The notes beneath the pieces are model-generated. The model worked only from the letters and a program-made list of their open reading frames with translations, ran no database searches and was not told the DNA's origin. Positions 18,494 to 27,329 of a stretch of DNA of 64,000 nt are shown one piece after another. This DNA comes from an uncultured Clostridium sp. (GTDB taxonomy: Bacteria; Bacillota; Clostridia; TANB77; CAG-508). The stretch is from positions 1-64,000 of the forward strand of contig CAOKFZ010000007.1 of NCBI GenBank assembly GCA_948467875.1, given 5' to 3'. Every line of letters starts with the position of its first letter. Within the stretch, counting starts at the first letter, position 1. Position numbers and translations under genes: made by a program.

Positions 18494-19595
18494 TTATAAA
18501 TTGCAAAAATATGAAGCAATTTGCTTAATTTTAATTGTTATGGTTAGTAAATTAATTTTGAATATTCCCTACTATATTATCAATTTGGTCGGCACTGGAG
18601 CCGTTATTAATATGATTTATATTGGCATTATTGGGCTTATTTTTATCCTAATTTTAAATTACCTTTTTCAAAAATTCCCTAATTCGGACATCATTGATAT
18701 TTCCGAATATTTGGGAGGAAAAGTTTTAAAAACAATTGTTAGTATTATTTTTATTTGCGTTTTCTTTTTTGTTGCTTATCTAACTTTAAGTGATTTTGCT
18801 AACATGTTAAAAATCATTTACTTTGAAAAAAGCCCTCTCATTTTCATTTTACTATTTTTTATGGTAGGCATTGTGGTATCCAATTTAATCGGCTTTAAGG
18901 CAATTGTTCGTACCATTTGTTTTGTTGTTCCCTTTACCATTATTAGTATATTGCTAGCATTATTTACCGTATATGACGATTTTTCAATGAACAAATTTAC
19001 ACCATTTTTCGGCTACAATTTTCAAACAACTTTTGTAAATGGACTGTTAAACACATTCTCACTTTACATTATCACTTACTATTATTTTTTAATGCCACTT
19101 TTAAAAGACAGTTTCCATTACCAAAAAATAACAACTGCCTCTTATGCTATCTCTTGGGTGCTATTATTTTTAACAGTTGTTTCCATCCTAACTATTTTTC
19201 CGATAGAAAATGACACTGAGCCAATTAATTCATTGTATTTATTATCTCGAAAAATAACACTAGGAGATTTTGTACAACGACTAGATGCCATCTTTATTTT
19301 GCTGTGGCTAATTTCCATTTTCTGTTATTTAAGTGTTAGCATTTTTATGATTACCCGCGTTTTTTCAAAATTAACGAACCTTGCTAATTCGAAAATGGTG
19401 ACACTCTCTGCTACTTGCATTTTATTTGGTCTTTGCCTCCTACCTTTTAACATTGCTGTTGGTCACTTTTTAGAAGACACTGTTTATAAATATTTAATTA
19501 TTGGCTTAGTCTTTGGCATTAATTTCATCATCATGATTTTAGCCAATTTAAAATTCAAATTTAAGAAAGGAAATTCAATTATTCACTATGGTTAA
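18480..19595 (+). CDS. gerB: Germinant receptor subunit B (amino-acid permease fold)
   Basis: The B subunit is a 371-residue protein of about ten transmembrane helices from the APC superfamily, and by homology is the germinant-binding component. It starts inside the end of gerA and overlaps gerC by 8 bp, so the three subunits are translationally coupled. It begins QNNNYKLQKYEAICLILIVM, typical of the family. No in-frame CGG occurs. Confidence 0.93.
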   Translation: MQNNNYKLQKYEAICLILIVMVSKLILNIPYYIINLVGTGAVINMIYIGIIGLIFILILNYLFQKFPNSDIIDISEYLGGKVLKTIVSIIFICVFFFVAYLTLSDFANMLKIIYFEKSPLIFILLFFMVGIVVSNLIGFKAIVRTICFVVPFTIISILLALFTVYDDFSMNKFTPFFGYNFQTTFVNGLLNTFSLYIITYYYFLMPLLKDSFHYQKITTASYAISWVLLFLTVVSILTIFPIENDTEPINSLYLLSRKITLGDFVQRLDAIFILLWLISIFCYLSVSIFMITRVFSKLTNLANSKMVTLSATCILFGLCLLPFNIAVGHFLEDTVYKYLIIGLVFGINFIIMILANLKFKFKKGNSIIHYG

Positions 19596-20730
19596 AAAAT
19601 ACATTGCTTTTTTATTGATTTTAACAGTACTTCTCTTTACTCTAACAGGCTGCTATGATTCAACTGGTATTGAGAATTTTTACTATATTGTTGCCATTGG
19701 AATTGACAAATCCAAAGAAGATGAAGAATTAATTACGCTTCATGTGCAAAATGCTAAACCAACCAGTTCTTCTTCAGGCTCTAGTTCTCAATCCAATGAA
19801 TCAAAAATTTACTCTGTAGATTGTAAAACCATTGAATCTGGCATCAATATTTTAAATAATTATTTAAATAAGAAAATCAATTTATCCCATTGTTCTGCTA
19901 TTATTTTTTCAGAAGAAGTAGCCAGAAGCGGCATAAAAAATTACATTAACACACTGGGCAATGACACTGAGGTAAGAGCCACTTGTAATGTAATTGTCAG
20001 TTCAAAATCTGCTTATGATTTATTAAATAATGTTACCAATTCCAGTGACAGCTTTTCTTCTCGCTTATATGACTACATCTTAAATTCAGTGGATTACACA
20101 GGTTATACAATTGATGCCGACTTCAATAGCTTTTCTTCTCGCATCAACAACAAACAAACACAAGCTGTTGCCATTTACTCTGTTGTTAATGATGATACTG
20201 TACAAAACTCAGGAGCTGCTGTTTTCAAAGATGGCTCTATGGTAGGAACCATTTGTCCACTTCGAAGCATTGCCCATCTCATGGTAACTAATCACTTAGA
20301 AGCTAGTATGATACCGATTGACAGTCCTTTTGATGAAAAAGGAGTAATTGATGTCAATATTAAAAAACTGAAAGCACCTGATATTGATGTAAGTCTAAAA
20401 GACAATCATCCATTCATTAAAATCGATTTATATTTGCAAGGAAACATTAACAGTTCTGGAGAAGAATTTGATTATACCAATCAAGAGAACATTAAAAAGC
20501 TAGAAGATGCTTGTAATCAATATATTGAAATTCTAGTAAACGAATATTTAGACAAAATCATAAAAGAATATAACTCTGATATTGCAGGTTTTGGTGGTAT
20601 GCTATCTTCCAAATTTTTGACAGTCGATGATTATCAAAAAATTCACTGGAACGATATTTTTAAAGATTCAAAATACGAAGTTCACGTCAATACCACTATC
20701 ACATCCAGTCAATTATTAAATCGAGAATAA
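19588..20730 (+). CDS. gerC: Germinant receptor lipoprotein subunit C
   Basis: The C subunit is a 380-residue lipoprotein. A lipobox LTGC places the lipidated Cys at residue 22. The mature part starts YDSTGIENFYYIVAIGIDKS, the domain 1 signature of GerAC proteins, and includes a Ser-rich insert (SSSSGSSSQS). Its C-terminal domain fits the family. It is followed 16 bp later by the small fourth subunit. Confidence 0.93.
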   Translation: MVKKYIAFLLILTVLLFTLTGCYDSTGIENFYYIVAIGIDKSKEDEELITLHVQNAKPTSSSSGSSSQSNESKIYSVDCKTIESGINILNNYLNKKINLSHCSAIIFSEEVARSGIKNYINTLGNDTEVRATCNVIVSSKSAYDLLNNVTNSSDSFSSRLYDYILNSVDYTGYTIDADFNSFSSRINNKQTQAVAIYSVVNDDTVQNSGAAVFKDGSMVGTICPLRSIAHLMVTNHLEASMIPIDSPFDEKGVIDVNIKKLKAPDIDVSLKDNHPFIKIDLYLQGNINSSGEEFDYTNQENIKKLEDACNQYIEILVNEYLDKIIKEYNSDIAGFGGMLSSKFLTVDDYQKIHWNDIFKDSKYEVHVNTTITSSQLLNRE

Positions 20731-20746
20731 TTTACAAGGAGGTTTT

Positions 20747-20921
20747 ATGACAGTTTTAGCAATTATTTTAATTATTTTGTGTTTTATGAAAAGTTTTTAT
20801 TACGGCATTTATGAAATCAAGCAAAAGCAAAATAAGCCAGGAGGAATTGCAGTTTGTTTATTTGCAATTCTCCGGTCTTATCTTTCCCATTGTTATTATT
20901 TTTTGGCAATATATTTTATAA
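20747..20921 (+). CDS. Small two-helix Ger subunit (GerD-type), needs +1 frameshift at CGG
   Basis: With AAGGAGG before the ATG and 16 bp behind gerC, this is placed as the fourth ger gene. Frame 0 gives a helix (about 2-20), then KQKQNKPGGIAVCLFAIL. Codon 43 is CGG (20873-20875). Passing over the C reads GGT CTT ATC TTT CCC, that is GLIFPIVIIFWQYIL, then stops at 20919-20921. The result is a 57-residue protein with two membrane helices, matching the small D subunits found in some GerA-type operons. Unshifted reading instead runs 60 codons into unrelated sequence with no helix pattern. The family match rests on position and topology only. Confidence 0.75.
20873..20876 (+). other. +1 recoding site in the small ger gene (CGGT)
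   Basis: The context is ATT CTC CGG TCT. ATT CTC (C)GGT CTT continues the second hydrophobic helix as I-L-G-L-I-F. Confidence 0.75.
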
Positions 20922-21047
20922 AAAATATGATATTTATGAATTTCTCCATTTTCCCCATTCTAAAAATTATAACAAAATCAAAGATTTTGATAATTTTTGA
21001 ACGGTCCCCACAAATCATTTCAAAATTAATAAATATCATATTCCAAG

Positions 21048-21713
21048 CTACTCTATAATTTTAAGCTCTGCATATTTTTTAGCATCAAAATCTTCATTGT
21101 ATGGAACTTCATCAAATAATGCTGGCATTTGTTGTTTGAAATACAAAAGCAATGGTATCATAAATTGCTGGATAGAAGGATGTGCATGCTTATCTGCCCT
21201 TAAGCTAAAAATATGTCTCCATTCTCGAATATTCGCTGTCATCGTCAATTCAGCCGCTGTACTGTGTGGCAATAACAAACGCAATTGGTCTGGAAGTGCT
21301 CCTTTTTTAGCCATCGTATTATAAGTGGTTTCAATATTTTGCATGCAATTTTTCCAGTCTTCTAATAACTCAGTATCATCAATATTACAAGGCTCAATAA
21401 AAGAGATTTCGCTTCCGAATTTGTCTTTTGAATAATTGCAATAACGTGTACTTTCAATCGAAAAAGAAGCCAAACGATGACGTGTAATATCTTTATAAGC
21501 TCCAACATCACAACAAATTCGTACTGTTACTTTTTCGTGCTCAAGAACAGATTCATGTCCACGATTAATGCAATTTCTCAAAAAATGGTCATAACTATTT
21601 TCCTTAATATTGCCTTCTGTACGATAACAGTGTTTCGCTGCTCTCTCTAAATTTTTCATTACTGTTATTCCATCTATTGCTTCTAACTCTACCCAAGGTT
21701 TAATAATTTTCAT
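21048..21713 (-). CDS. thyX: Flavin-dependent thymidylate synthase
   Basis: ThyX methylates dUMP to dTMP with methylene-THF and FADH2. The 221-residue protein carries the signature RHR (78-80) followed by SIESTR(Y), with the nucleophilic Ser near 88. Its N-terminal lead-in CYRTEGNIKENS and the segment SVLEHEKVTV are family-typical. FolD, encoded in the same window, interconverts the folate donor. It faces the ger operon and starts downstream of repeat copy B. Confidence 0.96.
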   Translation of the reverse strand: MKIIKPWVELEAIDGITVMKNLERAAKHCYRTEGNIKENSYDHFLRNCINRGHESVLEHEKVTVRICCDVGAYKDITRHRLASFSIESTRYCNYSKDKFGSEISFIEPCNIDDTELLEDWKNCMQNIETTYNTMAKKGALPDQLRLLLPHSTAAELTMTANIREWRHIFSLRADKHAHPSIQQFMIPLLLYFKQQMPALFDEVPYNEDFDAKKYAELKIIE

Positions 21714-21789
21714 ATTTTTTCCTCCATTTATTTCTTTTTTATTTATATCATATCCTCATTATTTTTTCAATAAAAAATAACAAATTTTT

Positions 21790-21852
21790 TAACGTCCGTT
21801 TTCTTAACATGCCATTTTATTTTGCGCACGTAAACTTAACATCTCTATTTTA
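21790..21852 (-). repeat. Two-unit repeat upstream of thyX, copy B
   Basis: On the minus strand ATGTTAAGTTTACGTGCGC is followed 32 nt later by ATGTTAAGAAAACGGACG, closely matching copy A at 9678-9729. Both copies lie upstream of a minus-strand gene (mrnC, thyX). Next to it, 21858-21888 contains the perfect inverted repeat AAGCTTTAG/CTAAAGCTT. Confidence 0.6.
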
Positions 21853-21892
21853 ATGCAAGCTTTAGCTTACATTTTGTCAACTAAAGCTTACA

Positions 21893-21926
21893 TTAAAAAA
21901 CACCAGTTATAAACTGATGTTTTTTC
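21893..21926 (-). terminator. Terminator after the 21928-22869 gene
   Basis: The hairpin ACATCAGTT/AACTGGTGT with a short loop is flanked by A6 and T6 tracts and lies immediately past the stop. It could act in both directions. Confidence 0.8.
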
Positions 21927-21927
21927 T

Positions 21928-22869
21928 CTATTCTCCTCTGCCTTCTGGCAATGCAGGATAATCTAATATCACTTTAATTTGCATAATATATTTTATGGTT
22001 CTGACAAATTTACTATTTTTAATTTTTTGCCACAAACTTGGCTTTGTTTCAAATCGAGTATCCAAAATAAAATTATCTAAATCCTCATTTGAATCATCAT
22101 TATTAGCATTATTATTGGGAATATTTTCTGTAATAATATCTTGTAATAATTCAGAAGTTGGCTTGCTTGTAGCAATAGTTGTCTCTTCTTTAACAATTTC
22201 TTCAAATTGATTATTCTTTACAGTTGGCTCTAAAACTTGTGCTGGAGCTGGAATATATTTTAGTGCTTCTGCTACTTCAATTCCAATATAACTTAGTGCC
22301 TTTGAAAGATCTTCAATTCTCTCCATATCAATTTCGATGAAACTATTGGATTCTAGATTTTTGATTTTTGCTTTAATCAATTTTTCAGATGCCTGATACT
22401 CTTCTGAATTTGCTTCTGTTGTTCCAATCAAATTTAACGCTTCTACAATATCTTCTGGATATTTTCTTTTGACTTTTTTCAAAATTTCTTTCCAATTTTT
22501 GGCTTTGATTTGAACTGCTTTTAACACATCTGACAAAACATTCGCAAGTTTGATATTTTTTTCTCTTTCGCGAATTAAATCCTCCACTTTTTTTGTGTTT
22601 TCTTCAAATTGATTTGTTGCAAATTCAACCAAATCATAAGCTGCTTTATAAACATCTGCTGGAAACGTATTTTTTTGAGGATATTCCATCAAATACGTTT
22701 TAATCGATTCCACCAAATCCCTAAAATATGTATCTTCCTCTAGCTTAACAATTTGTTTTTTGCTGGTTGGATTAATTAATTTTTGTGTTTTGTCTATTTG
22801 TGATAAAATTTTTTCTTCCGTGATTACCATTTTCACGTTTACTATGCCTGATTTTTTAAAAAATGACAT
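21928..22869 (-). CDS. Hypothetical coiled-coil protein
   Basis: The 313-residue protein has a predicted helical and coiled-coil N-terminal two thirds (about 15-205), a disordered Asn/Asp/Glu-rich linker (about 225-275, PNNNANNDDSNEDLDN) and a basic amphipathic end (KIKNSKFVRTIKYIMQIK) that may touch membrane. The start ATG has a strong AAGGAGG. I do not recognise the family. It is monocistronic, with a strong terminator. Confidence 0.5.
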   Translation of the reverse strand: MSFFKKSGIVNVKMVITEEKILSQIDKTQKLINPTSKKQIVKLEEDTYFRDLVESIKTYLMEYPQKNTFPADVYKAAYDLVEFATNQFEENTKKVEDLIREREKNIKLANVLSDVLKAVQIKAKNWKEILKKVKRKYPEDIVEALNLIGTTEANSEEYQASEKLIKAKIKNLESNSFIEIDMERIEDLSKALSYIGIEVAEALKYIPAPAQVLEPTVKNNQFEEIVKEETTIATSKPTSELLQDIITENIPNNNANNDDSNEDLDNFILDTRFETKPSLWQKIKNSKFVRTIKYIMQIKVILDYPALPEGRGE

Positions 22870-23048
22870 TGTAAACTTACCTCCTTAGTTTCATTCTATG
22901 CGCTTCATCCAAAAACACATTTCTTTCACTATTCCTATTATACATTCTTTATTTGAAAAATTCAAGTGATTTTTCGACTTTTTGTATTACATTTTCGTAA
23001 CAACTTCTGTTTGTTTGTAATATTTTTGTAACATTTTGTCAATTTTTG

Positions 23049-24797
23049 TTATGGATTAATTCCTAATTTTTTCAATTCTTCAAAGCGTTTAATTTTCTGA
23101 GTTGTCGTTTTTATCAACTCTTCCTCTGTAATCATCAATTCTTTTACATATTTATAAGTTGGCATTTTTTTATTGATTTCTTTAATCTGTTTCCAAATCA
23201 CATTTTTGATGTCTTCTTCTTTTTCCAAACCAAGTTCTGTTTGGAAAATTTCTTTATCATACACTACTTTGGCTGCCAGTTTCAAATCCATTTTATCCTC
23301 GTCTTCTGGCTTGCCATACACCATCGATTCTTTCACGCCCTTCAGGTCATTTATCATTGCCTCAATCTCTTCTGGATAAATATTTTTTCCATTTTTCAAA
23401 ACAATCACATTCTTTTTGCGCCCTGTGATATGCAAAAATTCATCTTTATCAAAATAGCCCAAATCGCCTGTATGAAACCAACCATCTACAATTGCCTCTT
23501 TCGTCGCCTCTTCATGATTGATATAACCAGCCATGACCGTATCACCTTTTACAATAATTTCGCCAATTCCTTCCTCGTTTGGCTCAAAAATGCTAGCCTC
23601 CAAACTTGGAAACACTTTTCCAACCGAACCATATCTAACAACCGTTTTATGTTCTGCTGCGATAACTGGCGAAGTTTCCGTTAAACCATAACCTTGATAT
23701 GTATCAATTCCCAAATCATTTAAGCCTTTTTCCATTTTGGGATCAAAAGCAGCTGCACCAGCCACAAACAGCCTTAACTTTCCGCCAAGCGAACGATGAA
23801 TATCTTTAAAAATACTTCTTCTTTTATCTATCCCAATTTTGCGCAAAAAATTGCTAATCTTTAAGCCCATCTGCAATTTTTTCATTTTGCCTTGTTTTTC
23901 GACAGTTTTCATAACTGTTTTATACAGACTTTCAAAAAGCACTGGCACAGAAATCATTACACTGACTTGATATTCGCGGATGTTATCGGCAATGTGTCTG
24001 ATGCCTTCGCAATAAGTAATTGTAGCTCCCACAAAAATCGGATACAAAAAACCAACTGTACATTCATAGGTATGATGAAGTGGCAAAAAGGACAACAAAG
24101 TATCGTTTTCACTTACATCAAAAACAGACGCAATATCGTACACATTTGTCACAATATTTTTATGTGACAAGGAAACAGCTTTACTTTTCGACGTTGTTCC
24201 TGATGTGAATAACATAATCGCCATTTTCTCATTATCAATTGGCGCTTCGATAAATGTTTTAGCACCATTGCGGATTAAATCACGTCCAATGCCAATTAGC
24301 TCTTTTTGCGAATAAACCTCATCTGTACTTTTTTCGGTGTCCATCGAAATAAAAAACTTGATTTTGCCGATTTTCTCTTTTCTTACTTTTTCCATAATCG
24401 CATCATATTTACTAGAATAAAAAATCACTTCCGCTTCAGAGCCTTCTATCAGATTGATAATTTCTACTTCTGGAAGCGAACGATCTAATGGCACAATGAC
24501 ACCTGTTCCATTGACTGTTGCAAAATAAGTCAAGGTCCATTCATAGCGATTTTCTGAAATGACTGCAATGCGTTTGTCTTTTAAACCTAAACTCAGCAGC
24601 GCAGTTCCCAAACAGTTAATTTCCTCGATATATTCGCCATAAGTTTTCGTGCGAAATTTTCCCGGTGTTTCTGTTTTAAATTTAAATGCCACTTTATCCT
24701 GATACTTTTTTTCGGTTTGTTGCAATAATTCTTTTAAATTATTGATTTTGTCAACTTGATATAATCTCTCGCAACCTTTATAAATCTTGGTTTCCAT
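23049..24797 (-). CDS. AMP-dependent acyl-CoA synthetase/ligase
   Basis: This 582-residue adenylating enzyme has the AMP-binding motif IMLFTSGTTSKSKAVSLSHKN (about 190), the core YQGYGLTETSPVI (about 370) and the hinge region GWFHTGDLGYFDKDEFLHITGRKKNVIVLKNGKNI. The C-terminal Lys follows in TTTQKIKRF. It is the long-chain fatty-acid type. The gene ends a run DUF4321-transporter-TetR-ligase and starts 12 bp after the TetR stop, once that gene is read through its frameshift, so the TetR protein is a plausible fatty-acid-responsive regulator. Confidence 0.9.
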   Translation of the reverse strand: METKIYKGCERLYQVDKINNLKELLQQTEKKYQDKVAFKFKTETPGKFRTKTYGEYIEEINCLGTALLSLGLKDKRIAVISENRYEWTLTYFATVNGTGVIVPLDRSLPEVEIINLIEGSEAEVIFYSSKYDAIMEKVRKEKIGKIKFFISMDTEKSTDEVYSQKELIGIGRDLIRNGAKTFIEAPIDNEKMAIMLFTSGTTSKSKAVSLSHKNIVTNVYDIASVFDVSENDTLLSFLPLHHTYECTVGFLYPIFVGATITYCEGIRHIADNIREYQVSVMISVPVLFESLYKTVMKTVEKQGKMKKLQMGLKISNFLRKIGIDKRRSIFKDIHRSLGGKLRLFVAGAAAFDPKMEKGLNDLGIDTYQGYGLTETSPVIAAEHKTVVRYGSVGKVFPSLEASIFEPNEEGIGEIIVKGDTVMAGYINHEEATKEAIVDGWFHTGDLGYFDKDEFLHITGRKKNVIVLKNGKNIYPEEIEAMINDLKGVKESMVYGKPEDEDKMDLKLAAKVVYDKEIFQTELGLEKEEDIKNVIWKQIKEINKKMPTYKYVKELMITEEELIKTTTQKIKRFEELKKLGINP

Positions 24798-24809
24798 TTT
24801 TCTCTCCCT

Positions 24810-25371
24810 TTATCTTAATTTGTCAAGCAAATTTTTTTCATATTCTTGATACAAGGTATCCACCTCAAAATCGCCAACTTTTCTTTTATAAATCAAACTC
24901 GAACACGTTAGCGAAAAAATTTCGCAAGCCAATAGCTCGGCATTTCCCTTTTTGATATCTCCGTTTTGCATGCCGCTCTTCTAAAATATTTTCAATCACT
25001 TTTATGTATTCCATGACTTTTTCTTTACAAAGCACATTTCGCTTCTCATTTCCCCAAACTTGGCTCATAACAATGGTTAAAACATTTTCGTATTTTTTTA
25101 TTCCTTTTAGCTGAATGAGCACAATCGCCTTTAACTTTTCAATTGTGGTATCACATTTAGAAGTTTTGATTTCAATACTCATTTTTAAAAGTTTCATGCC
25201 CTCTTCTACCAAGAAATTAAAAATTTCTTCCTTGCTCGAAAAATGATAATATAAGGTCCCTTTGGCAACCCCCACCGTTGCTGTAATTTCTTCAATGCTG
25301 GTTGCTTCGTATCCTTTCTCAGAAAACAATTTCATGGAAGTTTCAAATATTTTTCGTTTTGTTTTTTTCAC
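24810..25371 (-). CDS. TetR-family regulator, needs +1 frameshift at CGG
   Basis: The N-terminal DNA-binding domain is typical (TSIEEITATVGVAKGTLYYHFSSKEEIFNF; recognition helix about 38-48). Translation most likely begins at the GTG at 25371, with AGAAGGAG seven bases upstream. Codon 133 is CGG (24975-24973). Read as triplets it yields RHAKRRYQKGKCRA..., unlike any TetR. Passing over its C gives GMQNGDIKKGNAELLACEIF and continues to a TAA at 24810, a normal TetR effector domain of 186 residues in total. The Glu-Gly-Met/Ile...Gly-Asp-Ile helix cap is family-typical. The gene sits between the transporter and the ligase. Confidence 0.9.
24972..24975 (-). other. +1 recoding site in tetR-like gene (CGGC)
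   Basis: The context is GAA GAG CGG CAT. GAA GAG (C)GGC ATG restores E-E-G-M-Q-N-G-D-I, the usual TetR effector-domain pattern. Confidence 0.9.
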
Positions 25372-25384
25372 GTTTCTTCTCCTT

Positions 25385-26230
25385 CTATAAAACAAATCCT
25401 ACCATCTCTAATAGAATTCCACATAAAACTCCAATCAAATATAATATGGAAACTATTTTTAAATTTTCTTTTGCATTCTGATTTTCTTTCATCAAAACAA
25501 TCAGCCCAACACCAGCTCCGACAAGAAGTCCAGCAATCATCGTCCCTGCCGAAATCACTTCATCAATGTACAATTTAGCAATCATAACAGAGGCTGCACA
25601 ATTTGGAATAAGTCCAATTAATCCTGCTAAAATCGGTCCCAAAATCGTTCGATTTTTTAGGAAACCCAAAATGGCTTCTTCTCCTACAAAATGAATAATG
25701 CTATTTAAAATCAAATTCATCACAAAAATAAAAAGTGTAATATGAGCAGTATGCTTTAATGTAGATTTTAAAATTCCTTCTTCACAATGACAATGTGCCT
25801 GCTCACACAAATGTGAAATCTCATTTTGGGTTTGCACTCCTTTTCGCCAAATCAAATCAATCACAATTCCTGCTATCATCCCAATCATGACTTTGATGAA
25901 AAGCACTTTGAAAATCACTAGCACAGAAACCGATTCTGACAAAAAAACGGGTATCATTTCGTCTGAAGTTGATAAATAAACTGCCATTAAAGTGCCAAGA
26001 GAAATGACGCGTCCACAATACAAATTAGTTGCAGAAACAGAAAAGCCGCATTGCGGAAAGGCGCCTAACGCGCTTCCAATGACTGGTCCCCATTTTCCTG
26101 ACTGTTTCATGTGCTCTTTATGCCTATCAGACATTTTATGTTCTAAATATTCCATCAGCCAATAAGTTACCAATAAAAACGGTATTAACTTGACACTATC
26201 TAGCACAGCCTCTTCTAAAATTTCTAACAT
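25385..26230 (-). CDS. Putative manganese/arsenic-type transporter (DUF2899)
   Basis: The 281-residue protein has about eight membrane helices. The repeated motifs GSALGAFPQCGFSVSATNLYCGRVISLGTL and GLIGLIPNCAASVMIAKLYIDEVISAGTM are internal duplications that mark the putative manganese transporter/arsenic-efflux-like family. The central hydrophilic loop carries a Cys/His cluster (CEQAHCHCEEG) that may bind metal. A GAGG site precedes the ATG. Co-directional with DUF4321 upstream and TetR downstream. The true substrate is unknown. Confidence 0.85.
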   Translation of the reverse strand: MLEILEEAVLDSVKLIPFLLVTYWLMEYLEHKMSDRHKEHMKQSGKWGPVIGSALGAFPQCGFSVSATNLYCGRVISLGTLMAVYLSTSDEMIPVFLSESVSVLVIFKVLFIKVMIGMIAGIVIDLIWRKGVQTQNEISHLCEQAHCHCEEGILKSTLKHTAHITLFIFVMNLILNSIIHFVGEEAILGFLKNRTILGPILAGLIGLIPNCAASVMIAKLYIDEVISAGTMIAGLLVGAGVGLIVLMKENQNAKENLKIVSILYLIGVLCGILLEMVGFVL

Positions 26231-26251
26231 ACCAACCTCTACTTTTTAAAT

Positions 26252-26509
26252 TTACATTTTGCGATACATAAAAAGCGCAATGGCAATTCCGATAATACTT
26301 GCAATATTGATTTTTACCATAAAGCCAAATGTAATTTTCAAAATACTCAAATCTAAAACAAGCGGACTTTCTAGCCCAAAATTCTGCCCAAATCCAAGCC
26401 ACCAAAGCCAATCTACTTTAGATGCCAAATCGCCTAATAGACCACCAATTACCAATCCTGACAAAATAAAAATGAGCAAAATCCAAAAACTTTTATCTCT
26501 TGTAGCCAT
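26252..26509 (-). CDS. DUF4321 membrane protein
   Basis: This 85-residue protein has two hydrophobic segments (about 8-28 and 55-80) and begins MATRDKSFWILLIFILSGLV, the pattern of the clostridial DUF4321 family of unknown function. It lies 21 bp upstream of the transporter gene in the same direction and is probably co-transcribed. Confidence 0.75.
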   Translation of the reverse strand: MATRDKSFWILLIFILSGLVIGGLLGDLASKVDWLWWLGFGQNFGLESPLVLDLSILKITFGFMVKINIASIIGIAIALFMYRKM

Positions 26510-26701
26510 TTTCTCCTCCTATTATTTCTTCGTTTGTTATTTTATTTTTTTCTATTATATATGTTATCAATTAAATTTTCAAGTGTTTTTGAAAGAAACT
26601 TTTATAAATCGTTATTATTTATTATAATATTTTATCTTTTTTTGCATAAACTATTGATTATTAACTTAATTTATGGTATAATTAAATTAATAATATATTA
26701 T

Positions 26702-26743
26702 TAGTGAGGTGATGTGATCCCTAAGGGTTGCATTGTCTCACTT
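26702..26743. repeat. Nested inverted repeat
   Basis: AGTGAG...CTCACT encloses ATG/CAT and an inner CCCTAAGGG. It lies just past the stop of the orphan toxin-domain gene. No long T tract follows on the minus strand, so a terminator role there is doubtful; CTCACTTCATTTTCTTTT follows on the plus strand. 26510-26701 is AT-rich without other visible features. Confidence 0.4.
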
Positions 26744-27300
26744 CATTTTCTTTTAAAACATCTAATTATTTGATTATCTTTTGTAATAATTAATGTATTT
26801 ACCCAACAAGTTCTTCTATTTGTATATATATCTTTTGCTTGTTTAATATAATCATCTGTCGTTAATTTTGCATTTGTAATGTCTATAACAAAATTGTCAG
26901 CTTGTTTTGGTTTATTATGTATTCTATTATATATACCTGTTTTACTTGAACCATTTATACCTTTTCTATCAAATTTTTCATTATTAACTATATAATCTGG
27001 TGTCTCGATATTATCTACTAAAGTAACTTTAGGGATAAGTTTTACCTTTCCACCATACATTTTTCCTAATAGCTCTGCTGTTTCTATTTCTTCTATGCTA
27101 GGTTCTAATTTAACCTGTTTCCCATTAACAATATATTTCGTTCCGTCTTCAGCAATAAAATATTTTTGTTTCTTTAATTGGTATCGCTTTTTATTAATAT
27201 ATTGATCTGTTACATCTTCATATTTCAAATTTGTTCCTTCTTTCGCACCGATTATATCACTTTTTACAATACTTGTCGACACTTTTGTAGGTTTTAGCAT
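26743..27300 (-). CDS. Orphan toxin-type nuclease domain (CdiA C-terminal-like), probably a remnant
   Basis: The C-terminal half reads like the Barnase-EndoU-ColicinE5/RelE-like nuclease domain seen at the ends of contact-dependent toxins: GINGSSKTGIYNRIHNKPKQ, then VIDITNAKLTTDDYIKQAKD and WVNTLIITKDNQIIRCFKRK. The start is unclear. The ATG at 27300 lies directly in the T tract of the ytvI terminator and has no ribosome-binding site; the frame stays open further upstream. No immunity gene is obvious next to it. It may be the displaced tail of a larger protein, or silent. Confidence 0.55.
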   Translation of the reverse strand: MLKPTKVSTSIVKSDIIGAKEGTNLKYEDVTDQYINKKRYQLKKQKYFIAEDGTKYIVNGKQVKLEPSIEEIETAELLGKMYGGKVKLIPKVTLVDNIETPDYIVNNEKFDRKGINGSSKTGIYNRIHNKPKQADNFVIDITNAKLTTDDYIKQAKDIYTNRRTCWVNTLIITKDNQIIRCFKRK

Positions 27301-27329
27301 AAAACAGCGAAACTTCGTTCCGCTGTTTT
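27301..27329 (-). terminator. Terminator of ytvI
   Basis: The stem AAAACAGCG/CGCTGTTTT with an inner AAC/GTT pairing overlaps the ytvI stop codon. The hairpin is symmetric and could act in both directions. Confidence 0.75.
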
